NCBI GenBank assembly: GCA_907163375.1
Contig: CAJQUW010004458.1
Location: 248,001-312,000, forward strand
Direction: 5' to 3'
Origin: Prostheceraeus crozeri
Taxonomy: Eukaryota; Platyhelminthes; Polycladida; Euryleptidae
DNA: 64,000 nt
Positions 35,916 to 49,875 of this stretch are shown here, piece by piece. A model generated the notes under the pieces. That model was not told the DNA's origin. It did no database searches and was given only the letters and a program-made list of their open reading frames with translations. The first letter of the stretch is position 1. Every line of letters begins with the position of its first letter. The position numbers were made by a program, and so were the translations under genes.

Positions 35916-38900
35916 TTTCGATGACGCTTACGTAATGTGGATAGCAGTTAGTGTTAATTACAGGTGCATGAACCCTGTGGAACTCGAATTGAAACGCTTC
36001 TATTTAGAGCAGAGTATTTGCAGTGTACTATTACTTTTATCGTTTTTAAGATCGAGTTTAAAACAAATTGAGACGAGATCTTCGTGACATACTGCTTGCT
36101 TTGTCATAGTCAAGAGTGCTGGAGCCCTGCCGCAAGCATTCTTGTTGGGCCTCAAACTGATAAATCAGGTCACCAATCAAGCTTCATGAATTTTCGCAAA
36201 TCCGGTCAACCGCTAGAATCCGGAAATTACGGAAATCCAATTTTTCGTTGTTTTGGTGGAACTAGAATGAAAAACTGTTTGTTGATGGTAATTTCAGGTG
36301 TTCGGCCGCAATAGTTATGCATTCATGGCGCAATGTGATATATTACGTGCTACTTAGCAAAAATGATTTTATATTCAGAGAATAAAGATGCTAATCGTTA
36401 ACCATCGCGCAAAGTCACTTCCAAGGTAGCATTACCTAACCATTTTCAACCACTGGAAGTCGCCATCGTTCAGGCACAGTTGTTGTAATGACAACGCATG
36501 TCCAGGAAGTAGCATTGCTTCCAATGAACGCATCCGTTCTACGTCAGTAGTATTAATTGTAGGATTTCTATGGAAAATGCACTACTGTGAAACTGAAAAT
36601 TGCCTATCGAAAGCATCACTTATACTACTTCAGTAGTCAAATAATCTTACAACACTACGAAGCTCGTTTGTCTGGAGTCAAAACATGCAATTTGAATGGT
36701 TCAGGCTTTCCACAAGCTAAAATCAACCAAACTTGTTGAAAAAGGACACATGTACTTGCGTATGTGGTGTAATTTCTCAGTGGTCTACGATCTGTAATAA
36801 TTGCTAATTGTTTTGCAATATTTTACGTGTTTTCATATTGTTTATGATAGCCAGTTCATTGTGTTAGGTAATGTGTGCATAAATTAATTAGGGCTGAGCA
36901 AATTTAATGTAGCTGGTTCCTACAGAGTTTTAAATCGAGATTAAAAATGACATGAAAATTTCCTCGCATGTAATCAATCAGTTATTATTCAATTATTGTA
37001 AATGAGACAGTCAGTTGTGAAAGAAGTGGTAACATATTTTCGTTGGTTAATCGTCATTATTCATAATACTTAGTATGTGCGTTTAGTCAAGTGACTTTGT
37101 TTTGTAAAATTTAATCAGTTCGAAGCCCCTCCTATGTAATTGAATTTATCAGCCTAATGGCACGTTGAATGCTTGTACATTTTTTGACGAAGACCTTTCG
37201 CTGTCTATGGTTTTGATGAAGTTCAATATTTTTGACTGAATTGCCTCGAAAGTCATATTTTGCTCTTACCGTGCTCTTGTGCTTCTGACTATCATCGGAC
37301 TCATTTAGCACAATCATTATGGACTCTGTAAAATAACTCGATTAAGTTCATTACGATTTTTCCTAATTTTTTGTGAGGAAATTGTGTGATCACTATAAAA
37401 TAAGAAATATCCAGTCTGCATAAGCCGATGTTCATGTCGTGTATCGTAACGAATCATATGAATCATTAATCGTCATCGCATATTTTAATCCCCGTTTTGA
37501 CCGCTTTAACCGACACGATTTAAATCATCAAATCACCAGTGTTAGGACTTGCTAAACAAAATATCCACAAGCTTTTGCTTAAATTGAAATTTAATGGACT
37601 ATCCTTGAATTATCCTTGACTAGTAAATCACCCAAGAACTTTATGCGAACATCCCTCCAGTAGCTTTCACATCGAGTTCGCATGTTTGCATTCCCAAATG
37701 ACCTTCTATTTCTTCGTCCCGTAGAAATAGCATTTAATTAGGCTTACATAGTGGCACAAAATTCACTTGACATTGCAGACATAATGTATCATCAGTCATC
37801 TGTATGCGTGATGCTGATGAACATTTGCTAAGCCTTGTTGCTTCTCTATTCATTCTCGATCAATTTTCATTGACATGTCATTATTGTTACGATTTCTCTA
37901 TACGTAGCTCTTTACACTTCAGATTAAATGATTGTCAGATCACCAGCATTTGACAAGTGCTGATTGCATTTCCCAAATAACTGACGTCAGTAATTGCTTT
38001 ATCTGCATGCAATGCGGACAATGGCTAAATGAATATTTCGATAAAGCACTCTCATTTTGGTGGTATATATTTTTAGATACACATTTAATATGCTTGACCA
38101 ACGAATTTGATATATAGTACGGCAACTTTTCCTGCCATTTCTGCAAAGTGATGTCAAATTAAAGTCTGAACGTAAAAAATGTGATTTCCATGCGTTTTCT
38201 TCGTAAAGATAATCCTTTCTTTTCGATTAGCTTCCTTGCTATATGCTAGTAGAGGTCGCCACTTTATGCTCACTATCACAGAACCGTTTTTTCTGATGTG
38301 TCATCCTGTATAGTAATCGGATGATTTGCATTAGTATTGTATGAATGAATTATAATGAATGTGCAATAATTATATTTTGCATTCATTGCTTATGTAAGTG
38401 ACTCATTACAAAGAATTCGGTGAGAATTGGGATTTCAATCCTTTCACAGCGAAAAGTCGTGGTAGAAGCCTACATACTGGTCATAGTCTAAATTAAGCGC
38501 TTATTCAAAGTAGTTGATATTTTTCTTGCTATCTGAGATGCTCATCTTGAAAAATGCGTGCTTATCAGTCTGTGGCTCCGGAAATCAATTTTTGAAACAC
38601 AAGCGCTATAGATTAACGTGTTGTTCGACATTCTCACTACCTGTATAACCCGTAACCTGAAAACATTTTTCATTGCCTTTTTGTCCTTCGGCTTATCGCA
38701 CAGATGCTGTTTAGTGCACTTTCAAATGGAAGTCATTGTCAGTTGTTTTCCTTTACAATTCGTGCCATCGTATATCTACGTCTATCTGTACGAAATCAGC
38801 AATTTTCATTTAGATGAGGAGAAATTAATATGCTGCGACACGACGATGGTTAGTAATTTTCAAATCCATGAATTCAAGGCCTTCAACTTACAAGAAATGC

Positions 38901-40389
38901 GACACAAATCGACAAGGCAATGCATTAATAGGGGCCTTACGGAATGTTTTGTCATTTATCTGCGCCAGATGCCGCCGTCCCCATAGTTGACACTCCTCAA
39001 CATAATAGCTTAAGGGATATTTAAGTTTATAGTTCCTCATCGGCTATATAGTGGCCTCTGCCTTTCAAGTGCTCTAAGCTCGCATGACAACATATACTGA
39101 CAAACCAACTTTTCGAATCCTTTTGGAGCTGAAATTCACTTTGGGCGCGCACTTATTTGGTGTGAAGCTTCCATTGCGAAGTCGTATCAGTGAAAGAAAC
39201 TAAAGGACGCTTGTAAAGGAAATAAATTAATTAGAATAAATAATTAAAAATATTCGTAATTATTTAGATTATTAAATTGAATTATTCAATTGAATTGAAT
39301 GCTGTGAGGAAATTATATTTTGAGCTTTGAATTAATTTAATTATTTAAGCATTTTTAACCATCTGAATTATATGAGCTACATCAGCATCTGACAATATTT
39401 TCATAATTTTCTCCACGGCAGCTCCGATATTCACACAACAAGCAGTCTTGCCAGACATAAGAAGGTACTTTTTGATTCCCTCAAAAACTACCTCCGATTC
39501 ATCGCATAATAATATTACATGTCGGTCATATCAGGTATCTATCCGGTATTTTCGTTATCTTGATAATCCGCATTATCTTAACATCTCTGCTGTTTCCTTA
39601 ATTCGAATTTCAATCAAGTCGCATGCAAAAATTAAGTACATATTTGTCGCATTTGATTGATATACAGAGCGTTTGACAAAAAATGGATCATCCTCTTATT
39701 TCTTTTATATCGATGTATTTAAGTTAGATTGATGCATTTGCTATGGAATTGTGTTGACATATATTGATGAAAAATCCTGTCTAAAATTTTGTGATCCTAC
39801 CCTGATGATGAATGGCCTCACCGACTCGATCGGACTTGATTCTGTCAAATTATGGATGAGACCCTGATCAATTTTTCGAGAATGATGCAAATGTCGTGGA
39901 ATTCGTTTGTCAAATTTCACCCAGTCTCAATTGACCGTCAATCTTTTAGACTAAGTGAGACTGACTCTGACCAGACAAAATGATACAATTGATGTCGCCC
40001 ATGGCCCATCTTAATCGAGCTTCAATTTGTTGATCGTGTATATTTCAACTTCAAATGGCCGTTTACGCTTTTGTTTCCTGATCTTGTCAAGTCAAATAGA
40101 GTTTTATTTAAGTGGCATATAATTGCATATGGCTTCAAGACCATTGTACAATGAATAGAAGGCATCTATATAACAAATCAAGACAAGAAAATTTCATAAA
40201 AGTACTCGTACTTTTTAAGACGTCTCTTGAATATCGACAGAGAATCAGTATGACGCAAATGACAAAGGATATCATTCCAAGTGTGACTCATGTAAAATGG
40301 GTTTTATGTGATTTTTTCGTAGCGAATATTCAAAAACGCTTGCCGAAAAAATCAATTCTCAAGATCACTTAATTTTGCTTTTAGACACC

Positions 40390-41420
40390 ATCTAGGCGAT
40401 CGCTTAATGCCACTTATGTTGCCTGTTGGGCTGTCACCAAAAATGAACGGCCATCGAAAGTAGAGCGACGAGTAGAGGGCACTATCATCAGAGAAGCATC
40501 TGCTGAGCGAAGGCAAGATCTACCTGAGATGGAGGAGACTTTATGAATTTCTTCTGTAAGGTTTTTCGGTGCCAAATGATCACAGCAACAGAACATGATA
40601 ACTGCTAACCGATACTTGATCCGGCAAACGACAGGAAGCCAATGGAGATCTTTCAGCAGTGGCTTAATGGCGCAGAACTTTGAAGAGCCAAAAGTCAGGC
40701 GCGGAGCTGCATTACAGACTTGAGTCTACTTAGTTTGCATGCCGTCAAACCTGACAAAATCGACAGACAATAATGCAATGTGAGTAATAACCAAAGAGGA
40801 AATCAAAGTTTTCAGGACAGGATCAGGCAAAGACGACTTGATTGATCGAATTTGCGGCTTTATAGCAAAGCAAGAAGCGACTCGTTTAGTGATGTGGATT
40901 TTGAGGGACAGTTCGTATTCTAAGTAAACCACAGGCAACGAACTGAAGAAACAAGCAATAATGACGATGATCCAATACGAATTCTCGAATGCGGTACAGA
41001 TTGTCGACGCTTGCTTGAATGATACCAGATGAACTCAGTTTTATCTTTGTTTAGGAGTAGATTGTCATACTGGAACCATAATATACCATCGTTCAAACAA
41101 TTTGACAGACGAAGAGATAAAGCATCCGTTGATGGAGGACAAAAGCCATATATCTGGACATCATCTGCGATTAGATCATGATTCTAAACAAGCTTCACAA
41201 CATCATAAATATAGAGTATGAATAATGGAGGCCCCAAATCAGACCCCTGCGGAACCCCATAATGAACCAATGATTTTGATGTGTAGAACCAATATAGACA
41301 AATTGAGATCGTCCAGAGATGTATGCGTGAATCCAATCGGATGTAAGATTCTTCCGTAGAAAACAGAAATTAGGGATGGACCTCATCAAAAATGTAGTGT
41401 GAGAACGTGTAAAGATCCTG
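40390..41420 (-). mobile_element. old LINE fragment, CR1/L2 type (RT and C-terminal part)
   Basis: The minus strand retains, from right to left, RT pieces (WIHAYISGRSQFVYIGST at 41195-41389, the strand before the GVPQGS-like block), the thumb-like EYELSLKIHITKRVASCF then KTLISSLVITHI (40726-40938), the HWLPV-type motif near 40610-40650, and the C-terminal LAPKNLTEEI with LRSADASLMIVPSTRRSTFD (40414-40596). This order is characteristic of CR1/L2 LINEs. The frame is broken repeatedly and the endonuclease part is missing, so it is an old 5'-truncated copy, clearly different from the LINE at 8.7-12.3 kb. Confidence 0.85.
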
Positions 41421-43013
41421 ATTCACTCATTCGTCCTCTCGTTGACTTGGATGGATATTGATGAATCACGAACCGCAGCCGTTACAGACAGACTCGGACA
41501 AACTTCAACAAGTCTTACTATCTGCCGCTCTATACGCTTCATGCTTGCGAGAGAGAGAGAGGTGGAAGCTGGAACTTATCGTGATGCCATCAATGCACAT
41601 CTGTCTACGGTGTATTTAGCTTTTTGTGGCAATTATTGAATCCGCTAACTCAAGGAAAGCTGACACTTAACCATTAATGAACTTTTTTCTCACTTGTAGC
41701 AGTTACTGTAGTAATTAATTGATCAGAACTATTCATTTTCCATTCATTGGCAGTAGTGCGCATCAAGTATCCCTGACGCAACGAAGCTGAAGCCAGGAAA
41801 CCAGTTGACTAACTAAGTAATGACACAAACTATGCTCTTGACGCTTGATTCTTAATGAAAAATAGTTGATCTTCACTTCAAATGTATCGATTTTCAATTT
41901 TTTCTGGTTTGATGGCCATTCACTTACACCACAAGAACTGAGAGAAGAAAGCGTTTTATTTTGTTTAGAAATTTGATCTATCCAATGCATTTCAAACAAA
42001 AAATTGATAAGTTCGTCGGTAATGTTTGATCTGCAGGATGAAAGCGGGAAGCCTTCGTGATCACATACCAATCAAGCAAATCTGATATATATACTCTACA
42101 AATTTTAGAGAAACGCATGTAATGTTCAACAAGCTACAATGGATTGAAGTTCAGTTCAAGTTGGAGGGTGATCTGTTTTTTATGAACCAATCTGTAGAAT
42201 ACAGTAATCCGAAATAGAATATGTTCACACTAGAAAGCATACATTTTGGACATCAAGAGATAATCAGGTTAACATGCAACCTGTATCTGTTATCAAGATG
42301 TTTTATACTTCGTATGTACTAGCCTTATTCAATACTTTTTCAATGTAAGCTGAACATATCATCAGTTAACCTCGCAGGTGCATTTAGAAGACAGACCGAT
42401 ACGTTACTTTTTCATAATGAGTTCACTGATAAGGGCATATTTCGATGATGTATTGGAAATTTAGAAATAAAATATTCTATTTAATGTTGCAACCTGTTTA
42501 AAGTGTATTTTTGTGATTTAAATAGTACTAAAGCGGTGATTTTAGTATTTTTAATGAAAGCTGCACTTTCTTTTATATGGAGTTAAGAGTATCAAATATT
42601 ATTAAAAACAACATTCAGATATTGGATTTACGTAGTTAGCGTAATTAATCTTTTCTTTAATCGACATTCTGTTTGTTTACAATCTTCAAGGTTTTTAAAA
42701 TAGAAACGTTGAGGAACTGTGCCGTAATAATCATCAGTCATGTTTTGTGATGGACGTTGTGATGCATTCCTGAGTTTTCGAATGGGATTATTAATAATTA
42801 GGCTTAAATATCAACATTCGGTCACAAGGAAGTTATGGAAGATATGTTGATGATTGAGAAGTCATTGGTTTTAAGGCCATTTGGATGTCGGTAAGTAATG
42901 ATCCCATTGCAAGTGCACTGTTCTGAATAGAACTACAGCAAAATCCGTATAATTCTCCCCCTAGTGTCTTGTATGTGCTGAACCGTACAAACTGCCGAAT
43001 TAAACATGTAAAG

Positions 43014-43037
43014 ATAATAATAATAATAATAATAATA
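43014..43037. repeat. (ATA)n microsatellite
   Basis: About eight uninterrupted ATA trinucleotides. Confidence 0.95.
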
Positions 43038-45337
43038 GTCATTCTTTTTCAGACTAGCCTCAATACTGAAAATCGTGAGGCGTTTCACAAATCATTTACA
43101 GGCATTATCATTAAAATTGTTTCATAACAACAGATAAAAAGAAAAGTCGGAAAATAACACAGATTATTGACATTCAACATATAAAACCACTGTTGTAGAG
43201 GCGTATCATCGATACTATGTATGAATTGCTTCTGAAGGCACTTCTACACACTGGCACACAGAATTTCTTTGAATGTCGCAGACGCCTGGGAGTCAGGTGA
43301 ATGTTCCTTGTTGATACTCAGAAGCACATTCGGCGCACATTGCTCTTCCATGTGGCCGAATGTTTGGTGTTTCCTGCAATAAATTACGAATCGGTTGACT
43401 TACGCTTCACATAGGACTACTTGTACACTAAGGTACCACAAACCATGCTGCATATGTTGACCTACATACAACTTACTTCATGAATGCAGAGAAGAGTCGA
43501 TGCTCTAGAGGCTTGTGCAAGGGAGTAAGACTAGCAGGATTGTTAAATGTGCAATCTTAAATCATTCATTAAGATTAGTTTTGACTTCATTAAATCGAAA
43601 TATTTCAGTGTTCTATGAATCACGTTTACATGTTGGCTGTTTGTAGTAATAACTTTTTCTAAAACAACGAATTTTCAAGAGACGCATTTTCTATCTTCGA
43701 AAAGCTAGTCCCTATTCTGTAATGAATTAGTTTGTACGTTTTGTCTGCAAAGTATGTGTATTTTCTAAGTGTTCCAACGCAAACTGATGAGAAGCTGCAC
43801 GTATTTCATCCAAATCTGAAAAAGTACACATAATTAGCCGTCTCAGTGTTGTAAAACACATATTTTATACGTTGACTATTCAAGCGGAGGTTTTGGTACA
43901 CGTTTCCACGGGCCTGAATGAAATTGTCGAATTATGTGAAAGACCAATTTATGCGGATTCTACTTCATCAAAATGAATCCATGTGGCGCATGAGATAGGT
44001 AAACAGCATAATGTGGTTTGCAATTATAAACGATTATACAAGTAATTTCTTCATTCCGTATCTGTCGTCCGGCTGCTGTTCAAATAAAGCAAATCTTTCT
44101 ATGATGGGACATTCCAATTCAATCAAGAAAGTTACTGAAATTATAATGGGCTCATTCAAAGCTACGCTTGACACTCCCATGACAGAACAAATGCATTGCA
44201 TCATAATATCGACTTAAAAACAAAAAATTGTATTCGCGCCAACTCTATTGTCTTTGCTTACGTAACAAGTATTATCAGTGACGTTACAAGAAAGTTAGCA
44301 GATGATTGTTCACATTTTATTTCATTCAAATGTCACACAACTTTCGTTCATTGATTTTGCCTATTTCTATTACTTACACAAATGGTTTACCATATCATTT
44401 CGCAAATTTTGTAATACTTAAGGTTTGACAACCGACGCTCAATTTGACTAATCAAAGTGATTGAACTAGTTTTCCACGGTTCGGTGTGAGTTTTCTGATT
44501 TTATGCTACCAGTACATGTTTTCAAAGCGCACCTACTTAAGTACGATACTTGCTTTTTGATCCTCTAAAAATGTGTAATTGAATTTGTGAGAATTCGAAA
44601 GAACTTTTGATAATTTGAATCAAAGCAAAATAACCCAATGTCGAGCAATCAAAATACCGTTTTTTAATATAAGCGGGTTGCACAGCGCCAACTAGCAGTG
44701 ATTGAATTCATTAATACACAATATTAATATGATTTCAAATGTGTGTCGACTTCTCACTCAATCCGGTTTCAAAAAATGGAGGATGCTGGCGATAATGTCT
44801 TATGAGGCTCTTTTCATGTTCGATTATCAATGAATTCTGCAGAATTTTTGTTATGATTGTTTATGTGAGAATAATGCTCTGGTGACAAAATCCCCAAGAA
44901 ATTGAAATAGATCGTTATGTGACTATTCATTTGACTACCAAGCATATGCGGACAAGAAGTGAAAAGCAGTTTTCTGATTAACCTATAAAAGTGCTAATAC
45001 TGTTTAGTAATCAATTGCGATATTAGCAATAAGTTGTTATTTTTCACATCATGTAAGTGACGGTTGTTCCTACTTAGACACCGATGCTCAGTTTCTACGT
45101 GTTAGCTGTTTTTGATGTGTGAAACTAATTGTGAATCATCTAATCTATGCTTCACATTCTGGTTGTGATACATCTAAATGTGACAGCTAAATGTATAGAT
45201 TGTGTTTTAACATTCTTTTACAAATAAAACTATTACTCCGTGTCAGGAAAATCGACAATCAGAAATGTGATGATTTTGAAACAGTTTCCTTATTTTAAGT
45301 AATGAGAGAACGATAGTAACTGTTGTTGTTTCCACAG

Positions 45338-45433
45338 GTCACCGACTTCGGTTTTGCCAAACGCGTGAAAGGTCGAACTTGGACGCTTTGTGGAACTCCC
45401 GAGTATTTGGCTCCCGAAATCATTCTCAGCAAA
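45338..45433 (+). CDS. PKA-C: PKA catalytic subunit, exon 7 (residues ~182-213, activation segment)
   Basis: This 96-bp exon has a tccacag acceptor and a gtaaga donor and is phase 0 at both ends. It encodes [20 protein letters not shown] then [12 protein letters not shown], identical in pattern to vertebrate PKA. It includes the Mg-binding DFG (Asp184), the activation-loop [11 protein letters not shown] with the phosphorylated Thr197 equivalent, Cys199, and the APE motif (Glu208). It can follow either exon 6a or exon 6b in frame. If both exon 6 variants are skipped, joining to exon 5 gives a stop (TGA) eleven codons in. The preceding intron is 22.4 kb. Confidence 0.98.
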
Positions 45434-46361
45434 GTAAGAATATACGAGTTACTGTCTGATTATGTTCGTAATGAATGTAGTAAGCTAAATGCTCAAACCC
45501 AAATGCATTGATATTTACCGATTTCAAAACAATTACGCAAAATCTCTATATGCACAATAAATTAACATAGACAGTTTTACAATCCATTCACAACACGATT
45601 AGCAGGCACAAGTGTTAAATACCAAGAGAAGGAAGGAGATCGTTGTGAAAATTCGCACACTCTGAAAGTTTTAGACAAACACTTGCAATTTTAATTATTC
45701 CGAGTGAACACGCCGTACAGTGTGCTTACTGTACGTACAAGACTTGGATGTTTAAATAACTCAATTGAAATTTGATATCTTTTACTGTGATCCAAACACG
45801 AATGACTAGAATTTCGATTTTGTGTTCAACGTAGGAGTAAAGCATGCATTATCTTTTTATGTTTGAAATTAAACAATTTACCGATTTTTGTTTCGCTTTG
45901 TACAACAGGGTTTGCTATCAAGTGATCCAAAGTATGACATGATCTATGGCTACCATCCAAAAATGGTATAAATGACATTGGTGCCGTTGTTCTTACACTA
46001 CAACACAGTGGTTTGTCAACGCACCACCGTGTGTGTGATGTCTTCTTATGCTTTACTCCTTCAGAGTTTTCACTTTTCTGGAAGTTTTAGAACGAAACGA
46101 ATTATTATTTTTAGCTCTTACCACTTTCGAGATCTGTGAAATAGTGTGCCCATATTGTCTGTAAATTAGAAAGTCACACATGTTGAGTTTTAATTTCTAA
46201 ACTTTCTCCATTACACAAAAAGTGTGCTGTTTAGTCACTTCAAAATGAAAAATGCAACAAATACTTATAAAACTTTTTGCTGTGACGTGAAGGCAACTAG
46301 TCGACACCATTATTAAATTAGATAAAATCAGCAAAGGTGCGCTCAGAAGCGACATTGATGC

Positions 46362-46921
46362 GTGAAACTGTCGAATTTAAAAATTGACTGTCATCCCACA
46401 TCATGAGATGTACAGATGAATGGTATTGCTCTTGTGTTATTCTTTTGGACTACTGTATTACTTTCGAATCTGCTTAAACAATGCGGGACACAAGGGAGGA
46501 AGATACCTAAGAAGTGCACTTAAATTGACAAGTTAGATATCAGGCAGATTTTAGTGATAAATTTAAAATATCTTTATATAAGTTGAATTAGCAAAAATGA
46601 TTGATCATTTTCTCTCCTTATGTCTGAAGTCCATGATGTTTGTGAAACTGTCGAATTTAAAAATTGACTATCATCCCACATCATGAGATGTACAGATGAA
46701 TGGTATTGCTCTTGTGTTATTCTTTTGGACTACTGTATTACTTTCGGATCTGCTTAAACAATGCGGGACACAAGGGAGTAAGATACCTAAGAAGTGCACT
46801 TAAATTGACAAGTTAGATATCAGGCAGATTTTAGTGATAAATTTAAAATATCTTTATATAAGTTGAATTAGCAAAAATGATTGATCATTTTCTCTCCTTA
46901 TGTCTGAAGTCCATGATGTTT
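46362..46921 (+). repeat. tandem duplication, two 280-bp units
   Basis: The unit starting gtgaaactgtcgaatttaaa occurs at 46362-46641 and again at 46642-46921. The copies differ at only about three positions (for example gactgtc/gactatc and cgaatc/cggatc), so the duplication is recent. It contains no ORF or recognised element. The copies abut without spacer, as expected from unequal exchange or replication slippage. Confidence 0.95.
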
Positions 46922-49530
46922 GTTTTAAGATTGTGATTTATTTCTTCTGTTGAAAAAGAGATAAAATGGAGCGAGATTCACTCATTGAAATAATCCAAAT
47001 CCATTGTCAATCAGTAAAATGATAAAGGACTATTGACGAGGACTGCTTTGACGCGTCTTTCCATAATTAAAGACAATCACATAACTGCTGTTTTTACCCA
47101 AGATACAATGACGATCTTTAGATATAATTGAATGACATGCCAGACAACTGTGGTGATGTTCAATCTAGATCTGTGTGTTCAATACACATTCACATACGGC
47201 ATTTTGCGCTTGACGGATGTAGACAGCTCAGCGAACAAATGATGTCATTTCACTGTCGATGAATGAAAAACATTGATTATTAAAATGTGTCTTCCAAATG
47301 CGGAAAAATTTTATGAGCGCTTTGTACAGTAAGAATTATGTATTGATCATTTGATGGATTAGATGAAGAACAAGTTAATCTCATGATAGTCCTCCATTAT
47401 GCGTGTATAATAGCACATGAATTACTTAGTAGATAATTATTACTAGTACATGAATAGCCGGAATATCAATGGAGTCCGACAGCTCTGGCTGTAAAATTTA
47501 AGTGATATTTTTAATTCCTCGATGTAACAGATTCCACCTTTAATGCCTACTTACTATTGCGCTTCTGCTTTAAGTTGACTTACATCACAAGTCCCCTATT
47601 AGCTACGTGAAAGATGTTATTTACACATTCTTAAATTAAAATTTGAACGCTGCTATTTATGTGATAAAGCACTCCGGAGAAATGAGGTGCTCACTTAAGA
47701 AATCACAACAATGAACTCGACATGACATTGTCCAGAATCTCTAGATAAACGAGAAGAGGAACACTGAAGCTGCCTTCCACTTGAGCTGGTCAAACGTTTG
47801 AGACGGTAAAAGTGCAGATCTTTATCTATTGCGTGACTAAGTCAAGTAATTTACTTCATCATGCCTGCCATATCAAACTTGATAAACTGAATGAAAATCT
47901 AAAGTGATTATATAATCAGCTGGCGAATTTTGTCCGGGCTTGTGTTGAAGTATATGTGACATATGCGAAGCACTAATGTTTTCAGATGATCGAATTCAGA
48001 TACACCATCCCATATGTCGATAGTCGATGAATTTGCAGTTTGTGACAACGATTATGTCATCTTGGTCTACATGAATTACTTGCGTGTGTAAATCGGATTT
48101 AATAATGTGGATTAGCACTCAGCAACCGATGTGTAGCAAAAATAAGCGCACATTCAATTCTTAACATCTTCAATGGAGGATCGAGACTTTTGAGATAGGC
48201 AGCCGATGTTCTCGTACAAAATGTTTATGAGGAAACTGTCTCATAGAAAGTCTCAAAATAAAATTCAAATGACAGACGCGCTCTCAGAAGTATCTGAAAC
48301 CTACAGTTCTGCTAAAATTTAAGCAGTAATATCAATGGCCTCAGACAGCTTGAAGGAAGGCCTAGTAATCTTGACATGCTAGAGACAAACGATCTTCCGG
48401 TTAAATTTTTAATAGAAAAATAGGTTTTTGAAGCAACTTCGAATTTTTCTCACTTTTTTAAATTTTATTTTGCAACTGAACCCGTTTTAATTAAACAGAG
48501 TTTCAGAACCATTTTGTGAAAAGACCATTTTGAGGAACCGGACAACATCGAATTTGAAGCGTCAAAATGACACCACTAAACCTACTATATAAGCTAATTG
48601 TGTATAGAGAAAGAGACATTTTTACTGCAATTATTCAGGCAAATTGTTTTGGCCAATATGTCCATTTATCACAAATCAAAATGCTAGATTATCAGGAATG
48701 ATTATAATCAGTTTCAGTGTGATCTGCGTTCTGCACTAGGTTGCTGGAAGTACTCACTCCAGAAGATAACCGTGTGTAGTCATCAGTTAGTCATACTGGG
48801 TTTTCGAAAGAGCTCATTTAGTACAAGAATAAAAGCTCGAATAAATCAGGATAAGCTACATGTAGACCATTGATTTTTGATGCATGAAATCATGCAGACC
48901 TATACCGGTGATCTTGCTTAGTTATTTGAAGCAAGTTGTCTTCGTGAACATCTCCCAAGATTCAAAAGCCATAGTTTAGTGTTGTTCGTTTTATTAGTCA
49001 TAAACATGCTTGCATATTGGGTATAATACACTAATGCCGCTTGTGATTGCACCGAATTCGAAATTACATTCAATGAGAATGAACTACGATTCCACACGAT
49101 TAGTGCACACAAGCCGCACGGCATTTACGATTTCATGGATAGTTGCGGTGGTAATATCGATTGCAGTTTCGCACTTGATTGATCAATTAAAGTTTAGTCT
49201 GATTGAATTAAGGTCATTGCCACTGGTAGATTGGAGAAGCATCCATGAAAATGTCAGTCTTTAAATAGGTCATTTATCTCAATCAATTTTTTATTCTGAT
49301 CGAGGTAAATAATTTTTTATACGGATATCACTGTTAGAGTCGTATACCTAGATATAACTGTGCGATCCATTCAAACTTGCAGGCGATTGTTAAACTTTCC
49401 ATGTTATGAATGCATTTTCAGTTTAGAATTGTTTTCTCACGAACGACTCCAGAGGCGACGGATCGGATGAACTATGCGTTATCAAGTTTTTAGAAGATGA
49501 AAACGTCGCAGAAATCAAAAACTGAAATAA

Positions 49531-49620
49531 TTATTTAGTCTCTACCGGTTTCAATTGGCAACAAGATGACAGAAATTGACCAATCTTCATCAGGAGAAAT
49601 ATGAAAAGAGGACATTTAGT
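49531..49620 (-). ncRNA. hammerhead-like ribozyme motif, left arm of foldback
   Basis: This is the reverse-complement copy of the motif in the right arm, with few substitutions. It reads leftward (CTGATGA, loop, CCAATT, GAAACCGGTAGAG). Confidence 0.5.
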
Positions 49621-49785
49621 CCCTACAATTTTAAACGACAAACAGTTTTAAAAAATTCCATTATATGCATTATATGCATTTAAAAAAATTCCATTATATC
49701 TTGGAATATATCTTAGAATATCTAGGTAGTCTATGCATGCATATAATGGATTTTTTTAACTGTTTGTCTTTTAAAATTGTAGGGA

Positions 49786-49875
49786 CTAAATGTCCTCTTT
49801 TCATATTTCTCCTGATGAAGATTGGTCAATCTCTGTCATCTTGTTGCCAATTGAAACCGGTAGAGACTAAATAAT
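49786..49875 (+). ncRNA. hammerhead-like ribozyme motif, right arm of foldback
   Basis: Core elements in order are CTGATGA, then a stem II with one bulge (A-U, G-U, U-A, U-A, G-C, G-C) and a ~21-nt loop, GAAA, and ACCGGT followed by A as the cleavage-site nucleotide (GUA). Stem I is GAG/CTC plus AAATA/TATTT across an internal loop. All invariant core bases are present, but stem II is imperfect. The helix III segment ACCGGT is self-complementary, which would favour a dimeric hammerhead. Activity is inferred, not shown. Confidence 0.55.

Larger units (their letters stand above)
22919..45337 (+). other. PKA-C intron 6 (22.4 kb)
   Basis: The intron runs from donor gtaaga to acceptor tccacag. It contains foldback elements (24630-25080, 30030-30172, 30988-31160, and a candidate at 34119-34936), a SINE relic (33025-33115), an old LINE fragment (about 40390-41420), low-complexity AT tracts (35830-35910 and 39220-39350) and an (ATA)n microsatellite. 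In 22919-24629, 25081-30029, 31161-33024, 35000-40389 and 41421-45337 I see nothing else that I can support. Confidence 0.8.
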
